Assembly (NCBI RefSeq): GCF_000348945.1
Contig: NZ_AOCK01000006.1
Span: forward strand, 186,001-250,000
Origin: Paeniglutamicibacter gangotriensis Lz1y
Lineage (GTDB): Bacteria > Actinomycetota > Actinomycetes > Actinomycetales > Micrococcaceae
Direction: 5' to 3'
Length of the DNA: 64,000 bases
The notes under the pieces were generated by a model, which was given only the letters and a program-made list of their open reading frames with translations, did no database searches and was not told where the DNA came from. The first letter of the stretch is position 1. Each line of letters starts with the position of its first letter. The position numbers were made by a program, and so were the translations under genes. Shown here piece after piece: positions 6,665 through 14,732 of this stretch.

Positions 6665-7689
6665 GCGTCCCCGGTGGGAAACCGGCCAGCATCACCTCGA
6701 AAGAAATCGAAATCCCCTGTGTCGACGAGCAACTGCTTCACGGACACCTCTTTGAACCGAACCAAGCCACCGAGCCGAAACGCGAAAACACGTCGCCACG
6801 GCAACTGGTGGTCATTGCCTGCGCCACCGGGGTCCGTGCCAGCTACTACCACCGGTACGCCACCTTCCTGGCCGAACACGGTTTTACGGCACTGACCTTC
6901 GACTACCGCGGAATTGGCGCCTCCGCCCCGGCAGACCTGCGCGACTTCACGGCGCGGTGGCATCAATGGGGCACCGAGGACATCGACGCGGCCGTGCGCT
7001 GGGCACGGAACCACCAGCCGGATGGAACGGTGTCTTTTGTCGGCCACAGCTTCGGCGGATTCGGCGTCGGGCTGGCTCCGGAAGCACACCATCTGGCCCG
7101 CATCCTCACCGTGGGGGCGCAACACGCCTACTGGCGCGACTACGCCAAAGGCTATCGGGCACAATTCCTGACCCGATGGCACCTGTACATGCCACTGATG
7201 ACCCGCGCTTCGGGCTACTTTCGGGGAAAACGCCGAGGCTGGCTCGAAGACCTGCCCCGCGGCGTCGCCCTGGATTGGGCGCGCAGCAGAAAGGACTTCA
7301 TCAAGAACGCCCCGGCCGGGCAGCAAACGGGCATGCGCGCTGCCGGGCAGGCACTCCGCACGCCCATCCTCGCCCTGGCCACCACCGATGATCCCTACGC
7401 CAGCGTCCGAGCGATGAAACGCGCCCTGGCCTACACACCCCAGGCGCCAACGTTCATCCATCGCCTCGAACCGCGTGCCTACGGGAAAGCATCCATCGGT
7501 CACTTTGGGCTCTTCCACAGCGATTATGCCGAGAGTTTCTGGAGCCAGACACTGATCTGGCTGCGGGACGGGATCGACCCGTGGGCCGAGGCCTCGGGGC
7601 CACTCGAGGACCCCCAGGAGCGGCCGCTGCGCCAGGGTTCACCGGCCGGGAAAAACCCCGGGAATCGCCCAGCGACGAGCAGGATGTGA
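6649..7689 (+). CDS. Alpha/beta hydrolase
   Basis: A 346-residue cytosolic hydrolase. Residues 53-100 give the first strands and the FDYRGIGAS turn, and the nucleophile elbow GHSFGG places the catalytic serine at 134. A late acidic residue (TTDDPYA, near 245) and histidine (GHFG, near 286) complete a plausible triad. It matches the group often annotated as serine aminopeptidase S33-like or YheT-like hydrolases; the substrate is unknown. The C-terminal 35 residues are Pro/Gly rich and likely disordered. The start overlaps the preceding small membrane protein gene, suggesting translational coupling. Confidence 0.8.
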   Translation: MGTPLSVPGGKPASITSKEIEIPCVDEQLLHGHLFEPNQATEPKRENTSPRQLVVIACATGVRASYYHRYATFLAEHGFTALTFDYRGIGASAPADLRDFTARWHQWGTEDIDAAVRWARNHQPDGTVSFVGHSFGGFGVGLAPEAHHLARILTVGAQHAYWRDYAKGYRAQFLTRWHLYMPLMTRASGYFRGKRRGWLEDLPRGVALDWARSRKDFIKNAPAGQQTGMRAAGQALRTPILALATTDDPYASVRAMKRALAYTPQAPTFIHRLEPRAYGKASIGHFGLFHSDYAESFWSQTLIWLRDGIDPWAEASGPLEDPQERPLRQGSPAGKNPGNRPATSRM

Positions 7690-7732
7690 GAGACCTCACC
7701 GATAGGTGCCGGAGAACGCCGCGCACACATAC

Positions 7733-7738
7733 TAGAAT
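7733..7738 (+). promoter_or_regulatory. Possible -10 box for gap
   Basis: TAGAAT, in the context TACTAGAATGG, lies about 130 bases upstream of the GAPDH start. No convincing -35 box is seen. The remaining leader of about 125 bases has no recognised riboswitch. Confidence 0.3.
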
Positions 7739-7867
7739 GGTTTACGGGCCTTAGCGCTCCATGGGGGAATGATCCCGACACCCCCTGCACAACCGCTTCT
7801 GCAATGGTGCTTTAGCGGTAACAACCGGCTAGAGGATCGCCAGCCGGCTGAATCGGAAGGATTTTCA

Positions 7868-9328
7868 GTGACCCAGCAGTCTGTCGAAGCCCTACAGGAA
7901 TGGAGCGGGCGCGAAGAGCTCGCCGAGGCCATGATCCCGTTGATCGGGCGCCTGTACCGCAACAACAACGTGGTGACCTCCATTTACGGCCGTAAGCTGA
8001 TCAACCAGTCGGCCATCAACATCCTCAAGGCCCACCGCGTGGTGCGCCGCATCGACGGCGTGGAGCTCTCCCTCGAGCAGACCATGCCGATGTTGCAGGC
8101 CATCGAGGCACTGAATACCGGTGCCGTCGCCATCGACCTGGGACGCCTGAACAAGAAGTTCACCGAATCCGGCTCCAGCGACCTGGACGCCTTCCTCGTC
8201 GAAGAGCTGGGCGAAAAGGTCAACCAGGCCGGCGCCACCGACGCCGAACCCACTGACGTCGTGCTCTACGGCTTCGGACGCATCGGCCGTCTGCTGGCCC
8301 GCATTCTCATCGAACGTGGCGGCTATGGCCTGCGCCTGCGCGCCATTGTGGTGCGCAAGGGTTCGGACGACGACATCGTCAAGCGCGCTTCGCTGCTGCG
8401 CCGCGATTCGGTCCACGGCCCGTTCGATGGCTCGATCACCGTCGATGAGGAAAACAACACGATCCTCGCCAACGGCACGCTGATCCAGGTCATCTACTCG
8501 AACGATCCCAGCACCGTGGACTACACCGCCTTCGGCATCAACAACGCCATCGTGGTGGACAACACCGGTCGCTGGCGCGACGAAGAAGGACTGTCCCAGC
8601 ACCTGACCGCCAAGGGCGTTTCCCGCGTGCTGCTCACCGCACCGGGCAAGGGCAACCTGAAGAACATCGTCCACGGCATCAACCACGGTGACATCACCGC
8701 CGATGACAAGATTGTCACCGCCGCGTCCTGCACCACCAATGCGATCACCCCGGTGCTCAAGGCCCTGAACGACCGCTTCGGCGTTGTGCACGGCCACGTC
8801 GAGACGGTTCACTCGTTCACCAACGACCAGAACCTCATCGACAACTTCCACAAGGGTGAGCGTCGCGGCCGTTCGGCGGCGCTGAACATGGTCATCACCG
8901 AGACCGGTGCGGCCAAGGCCGTGGCCAAGGCCCTGCCCGAGCTTGAAGGCAAGCTCACCGGCAACGCGATCCGCGTCCCCACCCCGGATGTATCGATGGC
9001 AATCCTGAACCTGAACCTGGAAACGGCGACGGACAAGGAAGAGCTGAACAACTACCTGCGCGAAACCTCGCTGGGTGCCGAGCTGCACAAGCAAATCGAC
9101 TACATTGATTCGCCCGAGGTCGTCTCCACCGACTTCGTCGGCTCGCGCCGTGCAGGAATCGTTGACGGCCTGGCGACCATCGCCACTGGCAAGAACGCCG
9201 TCGTCTACGTCTGGTACGACAACGAGTTCGGTTACTCCTGCCAGGTGGTCCGCGTCATCGAGACCATGGCCGGCACCCACCCGCTGGCTGTCCCGGCCAT
9301 CGCTACCGTTGCCACGGCTGCCGTCTAA
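7868..9328 (+). CDS. Glyceraldehyde-3-phosphate dehydrogenase, long form (GapB-like)
   Basis: A 486-residue protein from the GTG at 7868, which has GGAAGGA upstream; the longer open frame to 7769 lacks one. About 125 helical residues precede the Rossmann domain, which starts with VVLYGFGRIGR. The catalytic cysteine is in AASCTTNAI (residue 288), and the substrate-binding NEFGYS and C-terminal helices are complete. Classical GAPDH has about 335 residues; the N-terminal extension matches the long actinobacterial class that includes Corynebacterium glutamicum GapB (about 480 residues), which works mainly in gluconeogenesis. It interconverts glyceraldehyde-3-phosphate and 1,3-bisphosphoglycerate. 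Cofactor preference cannot be read here. A perfect hairpin follows. Confidence 0.92.
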   Translation: MTQQSVEALQEWSGREELAEAMIPLIGRLYRNNNVVTSIYGRKLINQSAINILKAHRVVRRIDGVELSLEQTMPMLQAIEALNTGAVAIDLGRLNKKFTESGSSDLDAFLVEELGEKVNQAGATDAEPTDVVLYGFGRIGRLLARILIERGGYGLRLRAIVVRKGSDDDIVKRASLLRRDSVHGPFDGSITVDEENNTILANGTLIQVIYSNDPSTVDYTAFGINNAIVVDNTGRWRDEEGLSQHLTAKGVSRVLLTAPGKGNLKNIVHGINHGDITADDKIVTAASCTTNAITPVLKALNDRFGVVHGHVETVHSFTNDQNLIDNFHKGERRGRSAALNMVITETGAAKAVAKALPELEGKLTGNAIRVPTPDVSMAILNLNLETATDKEELNNYLRETSLGAELHKQIDYIDSPEVVSTDFVGSRRAGIVDGLATIATGKNAVVYVWYDNEFGYSCQVVRVIETMAGTHPLAVPAIATVATAAV

Positions 9329-9353
9329 CCGGCCTCCGCAACCAAGCACCACC

Positions 9354-9387
9354 GGCGTGCCCCACACCATGAGGTGTGGGGCACGCC
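9354..9387 (+). terminator. Perfect 15-bp hairpin after GAPDH
   Basis: GGCGTGCCCCACACC (9354-9368) pairs perfectly with GGTGTGGGGCACGCC (9373-9387) over an ATGA loop, 26 bp after the stop. No U-tract follows, as is common in high-GC actinobacteria. Confidence 0.7.
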
Positions 9388-9538
9388 GTGGCGTTTAACG
9401 CCGGCAACTGCCCGACGCCGGTCCGAGGGTGCCAGTGAGCAGGGGGCCCGACGTGCCAGCAGGCTCCAGGGGAGGTGCGTCCATAACGTTTTAGGTCCAG
9501 TGGGTCCAAGACCGCGAAACTGCAGCCAAGCTGTGGCC

Positions 9539-10060
9539 ATGAAGCAGCCAGCCGATGTTTCAGCAGTACACGAGGCGAAGGCCACGGCTAGTGCCAGGTG
9601 CGAGCCAGTGCCCCGCCGCGCACTGAATCATGCAGCTGTCCGATGGTTCGTCGTGGCCGCGATGCTGGGGCTCGGTGCAAGCGCTTGTGCCCTGGATGCG
9701 GAAAAGCTGAGCCTCTCGGACACCAACCCGCGCTTCATCCAGGGCAACTACGCGATCCCCGATGCGGCAAACCAGGCGTTGCTGGAGGGTACGTTGCTGG
9801 TGGGTCCGGATGGCTGCCTGGCGGTCACCGATTCCGAGGGCCGCACCGTGGTCCCGGCGTTTCCCCTGGAAACCGTCGTGGTCGATGGCGGCACACCGGG
9901 GATCGCCATCGCCGACAGAGAATTTCCGTTCGGTCAGAAGGCGGCCTTCGCGGGCGGCTATACGGACCTGGAGCCGGCGGAGCGCTCACTCGTGGCCCCG
10001 TGCGCCGATGCCAACGAACTCTTTTTCATCCAGGGGCTGATCGAAGCGTTCAGCAATTGA
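9539..10060 (+). CDS. Secreted or lipid-anchored hypothetical protein
   Basis: A 173-residue protein from the ATG at 9539. Arg-containing residues 22-35 precede a hydrophobic stretch VVAAMLGLGASACALD, a signal peptide; the cysteine after ASA could be a lipoprotein site, though the -3 residue is Ala rather than Leu. The mature part is a small beta-rich domain with GPDGCLAVTDSEGRTVVPAFP and two more cysteines, likely outside the cell. The start is uncertain: there is no strong ribosome site, and later in-frame GTGs occur. I do not recognise the family. It stands alone between GAPDH and a convergent acyltransferase. Confidence 0.65.
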   Translation: MKQPADVSAVHEAKATASARCEPVPRRALNHAAVRWFVVAAMLGLGASACALDAEKLSLSDTNPRFIQGNYAIPDAANQALLEGTLLVGPDGCLAVTDSEGRTVVPAFPLETVVVDGGTPGIAIADREFPFGQKAAFAGGYTDLEPAERSLVAPCADANELFFIQGLIEAFSN

Positions 10061-10123
10061 GCCCCTGGCCGGGGACCGGGGAAGCGTGGCATCCGGGCTT
10101 CCGCAACCAAGACGTGGGGCAGC

Positions 10124-10963
10124 TCAGCCCACAGCCATGGGCCAGAGCACTGTCCCCTTGCCGCACTGCCAGACCCCGCCGGTCTCGATGCGCTCGAGCA
10201 CCAAGCTCTGTAACGAGGTGTCGCGCGGCAGTGTAGAGATGTCCACGTTCGGCTGTGCCCGGAAGGTGAAATAGAGTGCGTCGCCCGGTTCATCGCGCAA
10301 CTGAACCTCGCCAAAGCGTGCGGCAAATGAGGCGATATTCGACGAGGGCCTGTGTGCAGACAGGTAGGGATCCAGCAGCCAGGAATCGCAGTAGGCGTGG
10401 TCGATGACTCGATCACCGAAGTGTCTTGCGAAGAAGGCTGCGGCCTCGGCACAGGATTGATCGACCGAGACGGCATCCAGCGGCCCATCTTGCGGAATGT
10501 GGAGGCCCAGCACCCAGGGACCTGCATCGTGGTTGCGGTGCAGGTGGAACTGCAGACGCCCGATCCTGAAAAGTGAACCGGAAAGGTGGAGGGTCGACCA
10601 CCAGTCGGTGGCCATCCCGAAGGTCCCGTGCATCCTCCGGTGCAGGGCGAATTGGTTGCCGACATCGCCCAGTGTCGCCTCGATGATTGCGGGGCTGATG
10701 CCTGAGGATTCGAGCCGTTCGGCGGTGGTCGCGGCGAAGCGCAACAATCCGGTCTGCCACGAGAGCTCATCGATCCCGGCGGGACGGTGCATACCCTCGG
10801 CCGGGAACCAGCCCCAGCGTGCGTCAAGAGCTGCCAGCACGTTGCGCACCGACTCGGTCACCGGAGCCTGCAGCAGCTTCGAGCCCTCGGGCCTGTCTGC
10901 TGCCTCCACGGCGCACAGATCCAGGATCGAGGTGACCATGGATGAGGAATACTGCTCGATCAT
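10124..10963 (-). CDS. Acyltransferase-domain protein (NAT_N/GNAT_C type)
   Basis: A 279-residue protein from the ATG at 10963, with GGAGGA just upstream. The second half matches the C-terminal GNAT-like domain of a two-domain actinobacterial acyltransferase family: LHIPQDGPLD, then AAAFFARHF, CDSWLLDPYL, SNIASFAARF, LYFTFR and LPRDTSLQ in the familiar order. The N-terminal half is helical (LGDVGNQFALHRRMHG) and corresponds to the NAT_N partner domain. Acyl-CoA dependent transfer is expected but the acceptor is unknown. It lies 78 bp upstream of peptide deformylase on the same strand. Family call is from recalled sequence pattern. Confidence 0.75.
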   Translation of the reverse strand: MIEQYSSSMVTSILDLCAVEAADRPEGSKLLQAPVTESVRNVLAALDARWGWFPAEGMHRPAGIDELSWQTGLLRFAATTAERLESSGISPAIIEATLGDVGNQFALHRRMHGTFGMATDWWSTLHLSGSLFRIGRLQFHLHRNHDAGPWVLGLHIPQDGPLDAVSVDQSCAEAAAFFARHFGDRVIDHAYCDSWLLDPYLSAHRPSSNIASFAARFGEVQLRDEPGDALYFTFRAQPNVDISTLPRDTSLQSLVLERIETGGVWQCGKGTVLWPMAVG

Positions 10964-11041
10964 CAAATCCTCCGCACTGCACTGTGGGTGGTCGTCGCTG
11001 GCGCCAGCAAAAGAGGATGACGCCTGTAGGCTGCCAGGCGG

Positions 11042-11614
11042 TTAGTGCCCGAAGGGATCCTCGTCGGTGCCCGGCATCCAGGTGAGGCCCGGAACGCCCC
11101 ATTCTAGGGACTTCTTGGCCTTTTTCCAGCGCTTGGCCCACTTCTCGGTGAGCTTGTCGACGTAAAGGTAGCCGTCCAGGTGATCGTATTCGTGTTGCAT
11201 GACCCGGGCGAACCATCCGGTGGCTTCGAAGGAGATCGGGTTCCCGTCGCCGTCGAAGCCCTCCACGCGGGCGAATTCGGCGCGCTTGAGTGGGAAGTTC
11301 AGGGCCGGGGCGGAGAGGCAGCCCTCGAGCTCCTCGTCCGGGTCCGGAGTGGCCTGAGAGACCTTGGATAGGGTCAGGTGCGGGTTGACGATGACCCCGC
11401 GGGCCGGGACCTCATCCTCGTTCTCATACTGGTACGTGAAGATGCGCAGTCCGACCCCGACCTGCGGTGCCGCCAGGCCCACGGCGTTTGCCGCGTCCAT
11501 GGTGTCGTACATGTCGGTGATGAGCTCACGGAGTTCGTCGGTGAACTCCGTGACTTCCTTCGCGCGCGTGTGCAGGACCGGTTCGCCGTAGATGGTAACT
11601 GGACGAATGCTCAA
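11042..11614 (-). CDS. def: Peptide deformylase
   Basis: A 190-residue enzyme that removes the formyl group from nascent proteins. All three motifs are present: GLAAPQVG (residues 46-53), EGCLS with the metal-binding C99, and HEYDH at 141-145 with the two metal histidines and catalytic E142. The TTG at 11614 is chosen because AGGAG lies 5 bases upstream and because residue 1 then aligns with usual family N-termini; the open frame continues upstream into the tRNA region, which cannot be coding. A C-terminal extension of about 40 residues (EKWAKRWKKAKK onward) is typical of actinobacterial type I enzymes. It is downstream of tRNA-His and its terminator. Confidence 0.95.
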   Translation of the reverse strand: MSIRPVTIYGEPVLHTRAKEVTEFTDELRELITDMYDTMDAANAVGLAAPQVGVGLRIFTYQYENEDEVPARGVIVNPHLTLSKVSQATPDPDEELEGCLSAPALNFPLKRAEFARVEGFDGDGNPISFEATGWFARVMQHEYDHLDGYLYVDKLTEKWAKRWKKAKKSLEWGVPGLTWMPGTDEDPFGH

Positions 11615-11724
11615 GACTTCTCCTGGTGCTCTCGGATGGAGGGGGGGATGCGGTGGTGGCTGCCAGCGGCAACCTGTGCTTCGGTGTTCGTTTTTCGCAC
11701 CTGAAACCGAACTGCGGTGTGGAA

Positions 11725-11761
11725 TAACAAAAGCCGCTCCGGAAAAGTTCCGGAGCGGCTT
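11725..11761 (-). terminator. Terminator after tRNA-His
   Basis: AAGCCGCTCCGGAA (11731-11744) pairs perfectly with TTCCGGAGCGGCTT (11748-11761) over a 3-base loop. On the leftward strand it is followed by CTTTTGTT. It lies 3 bases after the encoded CCA of the tRNA. Confidence 0.9.
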
Positions 11762-11764
11762 CAT

Positions 11765-11840
11765 TGGGGTGAGTAACGGGGATTGAACCCGCGACCTTCT
11801 GGACCACAACCAGACGCTCTGCCAACTGAGCTATACCCAC
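11765..11840 (-). tRNA. tRNA-His (anticodon GTG)
   Basis: A 76-nt cloverleaf with CCA encoded. The acceptor stem GTGGGTA pairs with TACTCAC (one G-U). The D arm has AGCTCAGTTGG, the anticodon stem-loop is CTGGTTGTGGTCCAG with GTG in the loop, and the T arm is CGGGTTCAATCCCCG. The discriminator is C, as expected for tRNA-His. Confidence 0.97.
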
Positions 11841-11979
11841 CAAGTTCGCCCTAAGGCTAGTTGTCCGTGGCTCGGAATCTCTTCCGTACCGCTGGGCAAC
11901 GAGAACTATATTACACATACTTCGAGGTGGAACGCCAACTCGAAACAAGCCTTAGGGGCTGTGTTCTGCGACACAGGGC

Positions 11980-12597
11980 CTAATCAGCCGGTCTTTGAGC
12001 CACAATCTGGGCGGCGGAGGCCTTGGCCGAGGCGATGTCGGGACCCGGTGCCGGGACCATCAAGGTAGCGCGGTAGTACTTCAGCTCATCGATGGAATCG
12101 CGGATGTCGCCCAACGCCCGGTGGTTTCCGGTTTTGGCAGGGGCCTGGAAGAACACCCGGGGGTACCAGCGGCGGGCCAGTTCCTTGAGCGTGGAGACAT
12201 CCAGGATCCGGTAATGCAGGTGGTCGACGACCTCGGGCATGTCACGGGCCAGGAAGTTCTTATCGGTGCCCACGGAGTTTCCGGCAAGCAACGCCTTGTT
12301 GGGTTCCGGGGCGAAGGAGCGGATGTAGTCCATGACGATCTTCTGCGCCGCGTCCATCTCCAGGCCGGCATCCAGCTCGGTGATCAGCCCGCTGGTGATG
12401 TGCATGTTGCGCACGAAGTCGCCCATTTGCTCCAGGGCGGCCGCGGGTGGCTTGATCACCACCTCGACTCCCTCACCCAGGATGTTCAGTTCTGCGTCCG
12501 TGACCAGGACCGCAACTTCGATCAATGCGTCGGATTCCAGGGACAGCCCCGTCATCTCGCAGTCGATCCAGACAATTTTTTCAGCTGATTTAGACAC
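11980..12597 (-). CDS. orn: Oligoribonuclease
   Basis: A 205-residue DEDDh 3'-5' exonuclease that degrades 2-5 nt RNA and pGpG. The first motif is WIDCEMTGL (D12, E14); GTDKNFLARDMPEV carries the middle aspartate, and HRALGDIRDS supplies the catalytic histidine and last aspartate. Length is typical (about 180-210). The GTG at 12597 places the protein start at the family position; a TTG four codons upstream is possible, and neither has a strong ribosome site. It is upstream of tRNA-His on the same strand, an arrangement often seen in actinobacteria. Confidence 0.95.
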   Translation of the reverse strand: MSKSAEKIVWIDCEMTGLSLESDALIEVAVLVTDAELNILGEGVEVVIKPPAAALEQMGDFVRNMHITSGLITELDAGLEMDAAQKIVMDYIRSFAPEPNKALLAGNSVGTDKNFLARDMPEVVDHLHYRILDVSTLKELARRWYPRVFFQAPAKTGNHRALGDIRDSIDELKYYRATLMVPAPGPDIASAKASAAQIVAQRPAD

Positions 12598-12655
12598 GAA
12601 GCCCAATTTACCCGATACGCGGGCCGCGCGGGCCCGATCCCCAGCCAGCGGTGCG

Positions 12656-12862
12656 CTACGGAGTGGGAGTATCCCCGGGGGTCGAGAGCAGCCACAGCGT
12701 CGCAAAGACGACCAGGCTGGTTCCGGCCAACGCCAGCGAGGCGATCAGGCTCATGCCTACCTGCGGGGACACGATGCCCAACAGCAGGGAAACGAAGATG
12801 CCCCAACCGAGCAACGAATGGTTGCGCGCCGGACGCCGGGTATTTTTTGAACGCCTACCCAC
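12656..12862 (-). CDS. Small two-helix membrane protein
   Basis: A 68-residue protein from the GTG at 12862, with GAGG 8 bases upstream. A basic N-terminus (GRRSKNTRRP) is followed by two hydrophobic helices (residues 18-36 and 38-59) and a short Pro/Thr tail. This gives an inside-facing N-terminus by the positive-inside rule. No family is recognised. It is 58 bp upstream of orn on the same strand and may share its transcript. Confidence 0.65.
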   Translation of the reverse strand: MGRRSKNTRRPARNHSLLGWGIFVSLLLGIVSPQVGMSLIASLALAGTSLVVFATLWLLSTPGDTPTP

Positions 12863-13181
12863 AGGTGGTGCCTCGTTTCAGCATGAATTATTGGTCAAGT
12901 GCACCCAGCCTATGCAGGGTGCGGGCCCCTCGAGGGGCAGCCACGCCCGGGCACGGCCGACGTGTTCGCCAGCGGTGACGGTCGGGGGAGTGTGAGCTAG
13001 CGCGCATCCGGTGATGCCCTCCGGGGCATTGGCAGTGCGCGATGCTAGGATCGGACTTGATTTTTCGGCACAATTCACGTGCCCGCGTGTGCCCGCTCGG
13101 GGCACCTGCACCCGGCCTGTGGCAGTGACGCGCACGGCCGGATCCACCACGAGGGCACGACGAACCAGGAGCGGGGCGCAG
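12863..13181. other. Divergent intergenic region, no gene recognised
   Basis: About 319 bases between a leftward small membrane gene and the rightward mannosyltransferase cluster. It must hold promoters for both, but no box is convincing. The open frame upstream of 13182 is Arg/Thr rich and lacks a ribosome site, so it is not taken as coding. Confidence 0.4.
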
Positions 13182-14732
13182 ATGAAGCACTTGCGGGCCA
13201 CGCCCGACCCGCGGACGGTCACCGGTCGCGGACTGCATCTCTCGCCGCTGATCCAGGGCACCATCGGTTCGCTGATGATCATGCTCGGTTCCTACGCCAT
13301 CGGCTGGCTGGCTTCGGTGTCCCCGTTGAACCGCTACCCCCTGCTGATCGCCATCCGCACCGACTACGCCGGGGTCATCGCCGGCACCGTGATACTGACG
13401 CTGGGCTGCTGGATCCTGTTCCGCGCCTGGCTGCGACTGGGCCAACAACTGGCCGGCTGGCCCGAAGGCTCGCTGCAGGTGGTGCGCAAGGCCGTCTGGG
13501 CCTGGAGCGCACCGATGCTGCTGGCGCTGCCGATCTTCTCCCGTGACGTCTTCGCCTACATCGGCCAGGGCAGGCTGGTAGCCGCCGGGCAGGACCCCTA
13601 TGTCGATGGGATCTCCACGCTGAACAACTGGTTCCAGCTGGGCGCCGACATCACCTGGGCGGAAGACGAAACCCCGTACGGTCCGCTGTACCTCAACGTC
13701 GAATACTGGGTGAACCAGCTGGTGGGCTCCAGCCCCGATGCCTCGGTGCTGCTCTACCGCCTGGTCGCGTTCCTCGGGGTCATCCTGTGCCTGATCTACG
13801 TGCCGAAGATCGCCGCACTGCACAAGGTTTCCGGGGCGAAGGCCGCCTGGATCTCGGTGGCGAACCCGCTGTTCCTGATTTCCTTTGTGGCCTCCGCGCA
13901 CAACGACTCCCTGATGGTGGGACTGGCCCTGGCCGGGACCTACTATGCGGCAACCCGCCGCGGGGTCCTGGGGGTAGTGCTGATTGCCGCCTCCATCGGC
14001 GTCAAGCCCATCACCATCGTGCTGTTGCCGTTCATCGGCCTGCTCTGGGCAGGTCCCAAGGCCAGCTGGGGCCGCAAGATCCGCTACTGGGTGTACACCG
14101 TGGTGTTGGTCGCGGTAATCATGGCAATCATCGGTTGGGCCAACGGCTATGGCTTCGGTTGGCTCAAGGTCATGCTGGGTACCGGGACCGGGGCGGTGAC
14201 CTTCGCACCGCTGGGGGCCATCAACATGGTGCTCTCCGGGGCGCTGGCGACCATCGGATTGCCTGCCGACTGGCTGCTGCCGATCCTCAAACTCATCGGT
14301 CGGCTGGCCTCGGTGGGGCTGGTGCTGCTGCTGATCTTCAAGGGCAAGTCCACGCATTTGGTTCAGCGCATGGCCCTGGCCTTCTCCGCACTGGTGGTGC
14401 TCTCGCCGATCATCCAGCCCTGGTACATCCTGTGGCTGTTGCCCTTCTTCGCCGTCACCGGCATCCGCGATGACTGGCAGCTGCTCTGGGTGTACTTCAC
14501 CACCGCCTTCTTCATCGCCTTCGGCGCGGCAGACCAGATCTTCATCTGGCAGTTCCTCTCCGACCTCGACCCCTGGGTCAAACACCTGTCCACCGGCATT
14601 TCCTGGGTGATGATGGCCTACCTGGCCTTCTTAGACCCGCGCACCAAACCGCTCTTTGCCGCGACGCTACCTGCGGCGCTGCGCCGCAGCCGGACCGCCG
14701 CGCCCCGCGATCCCGGAGTGACGAAGCAGTGA
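13182..14732 (+). CDS. mptB: MptB-like GT-C mannosyltransferase
   Basis: A 516-residue integral membrane protein with about 12-13 hydrophobic helices. The start at 13182 has AGGAG 10 bases upstream. Features of polyprenol-phosphomannose-dependent alpha-1,6-mannosyltransferases (MptB group) are present: an acidic loop after the first helices with FSRDVFAYIGQGRL, the extracellular TPYGPLYL segment, SVANPLFL followed by a HND motif, and IIQPWYILWLLPFF near the end. These enzymes extend the alpha-1,6-mannan core of lipomannan-type glycolipids outside the membrane using C35/C50-P-mannose. The stop overlaps the next gene's GTG (GTGA), so it is co-translated with a second homologue. Confidence 0.8.
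   Translation: MKHLRATPDPRTVTGRGLHLSPLIQGTIGSLMIMLGSYAIGWLASVSPLNRYPLLIAIRTDYAGVIAGTVILTLGCWILFRAWLRLGQQLAGWPEGSLQVVRKAVWAWSAPMLLALPIFSRDVFAYIGQGRLVAAGQDPYVDGISTLNNWFQLGADITWAEDETPYGPLYLNVEYWVNQLVGSSPDASVLLYRLVAFLGVILCLIYVPKIAALHKVSGAKAAWISVANPLFLISFVASAHNDSLMVGLALAGTYYAATRRGVLGVVLIAASIGVKPITIVLLPFIGLLWAGPKASWGRKIRYWVYTVVLVAVIMAIIGWANGYGFGWLKVMLGTGTGAVTFAPLGAINMVLSGALATIGLPADWLLPILKLIGRLASVGLVLLLIFKGKSTHLVQRMALAFSALVVLSPIIQPWYILWLLPFFAVTGIRDDWQLLWVYFTTAFFIAFGAADQIFIWQFLSDLDPWVKHLSTGISWVMMAYLAFLDPRTKPLFAATLPAALRRSRTAAPRDPGVTKQ

Noticed and set aside
7892-9370. 492-residue leftward open frame opposite GAPDH
   Set aside because: Val/Gly/Asp-rich mirror of a highly biased GC-rich gene; the GAPDH frame has all family motifs.
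9374-9538. Upstream extension of the lipoprotein frame to 9374
   Set aside because: It would run through the GAPDH terminator hairpin and has no ribosome site.
11615-11809. N-terminal extension of peptide deformylase
   Set aside because: It would overlap the tRNA-His gene and its terminator.
12888-14585. 565-residue leftward open frame opposite the first mannosyltransferase
   Set aside because: Gln/His/Gly-rich composition typical of antisense shadows; the rightward frame encodes a coherent membrane protein.
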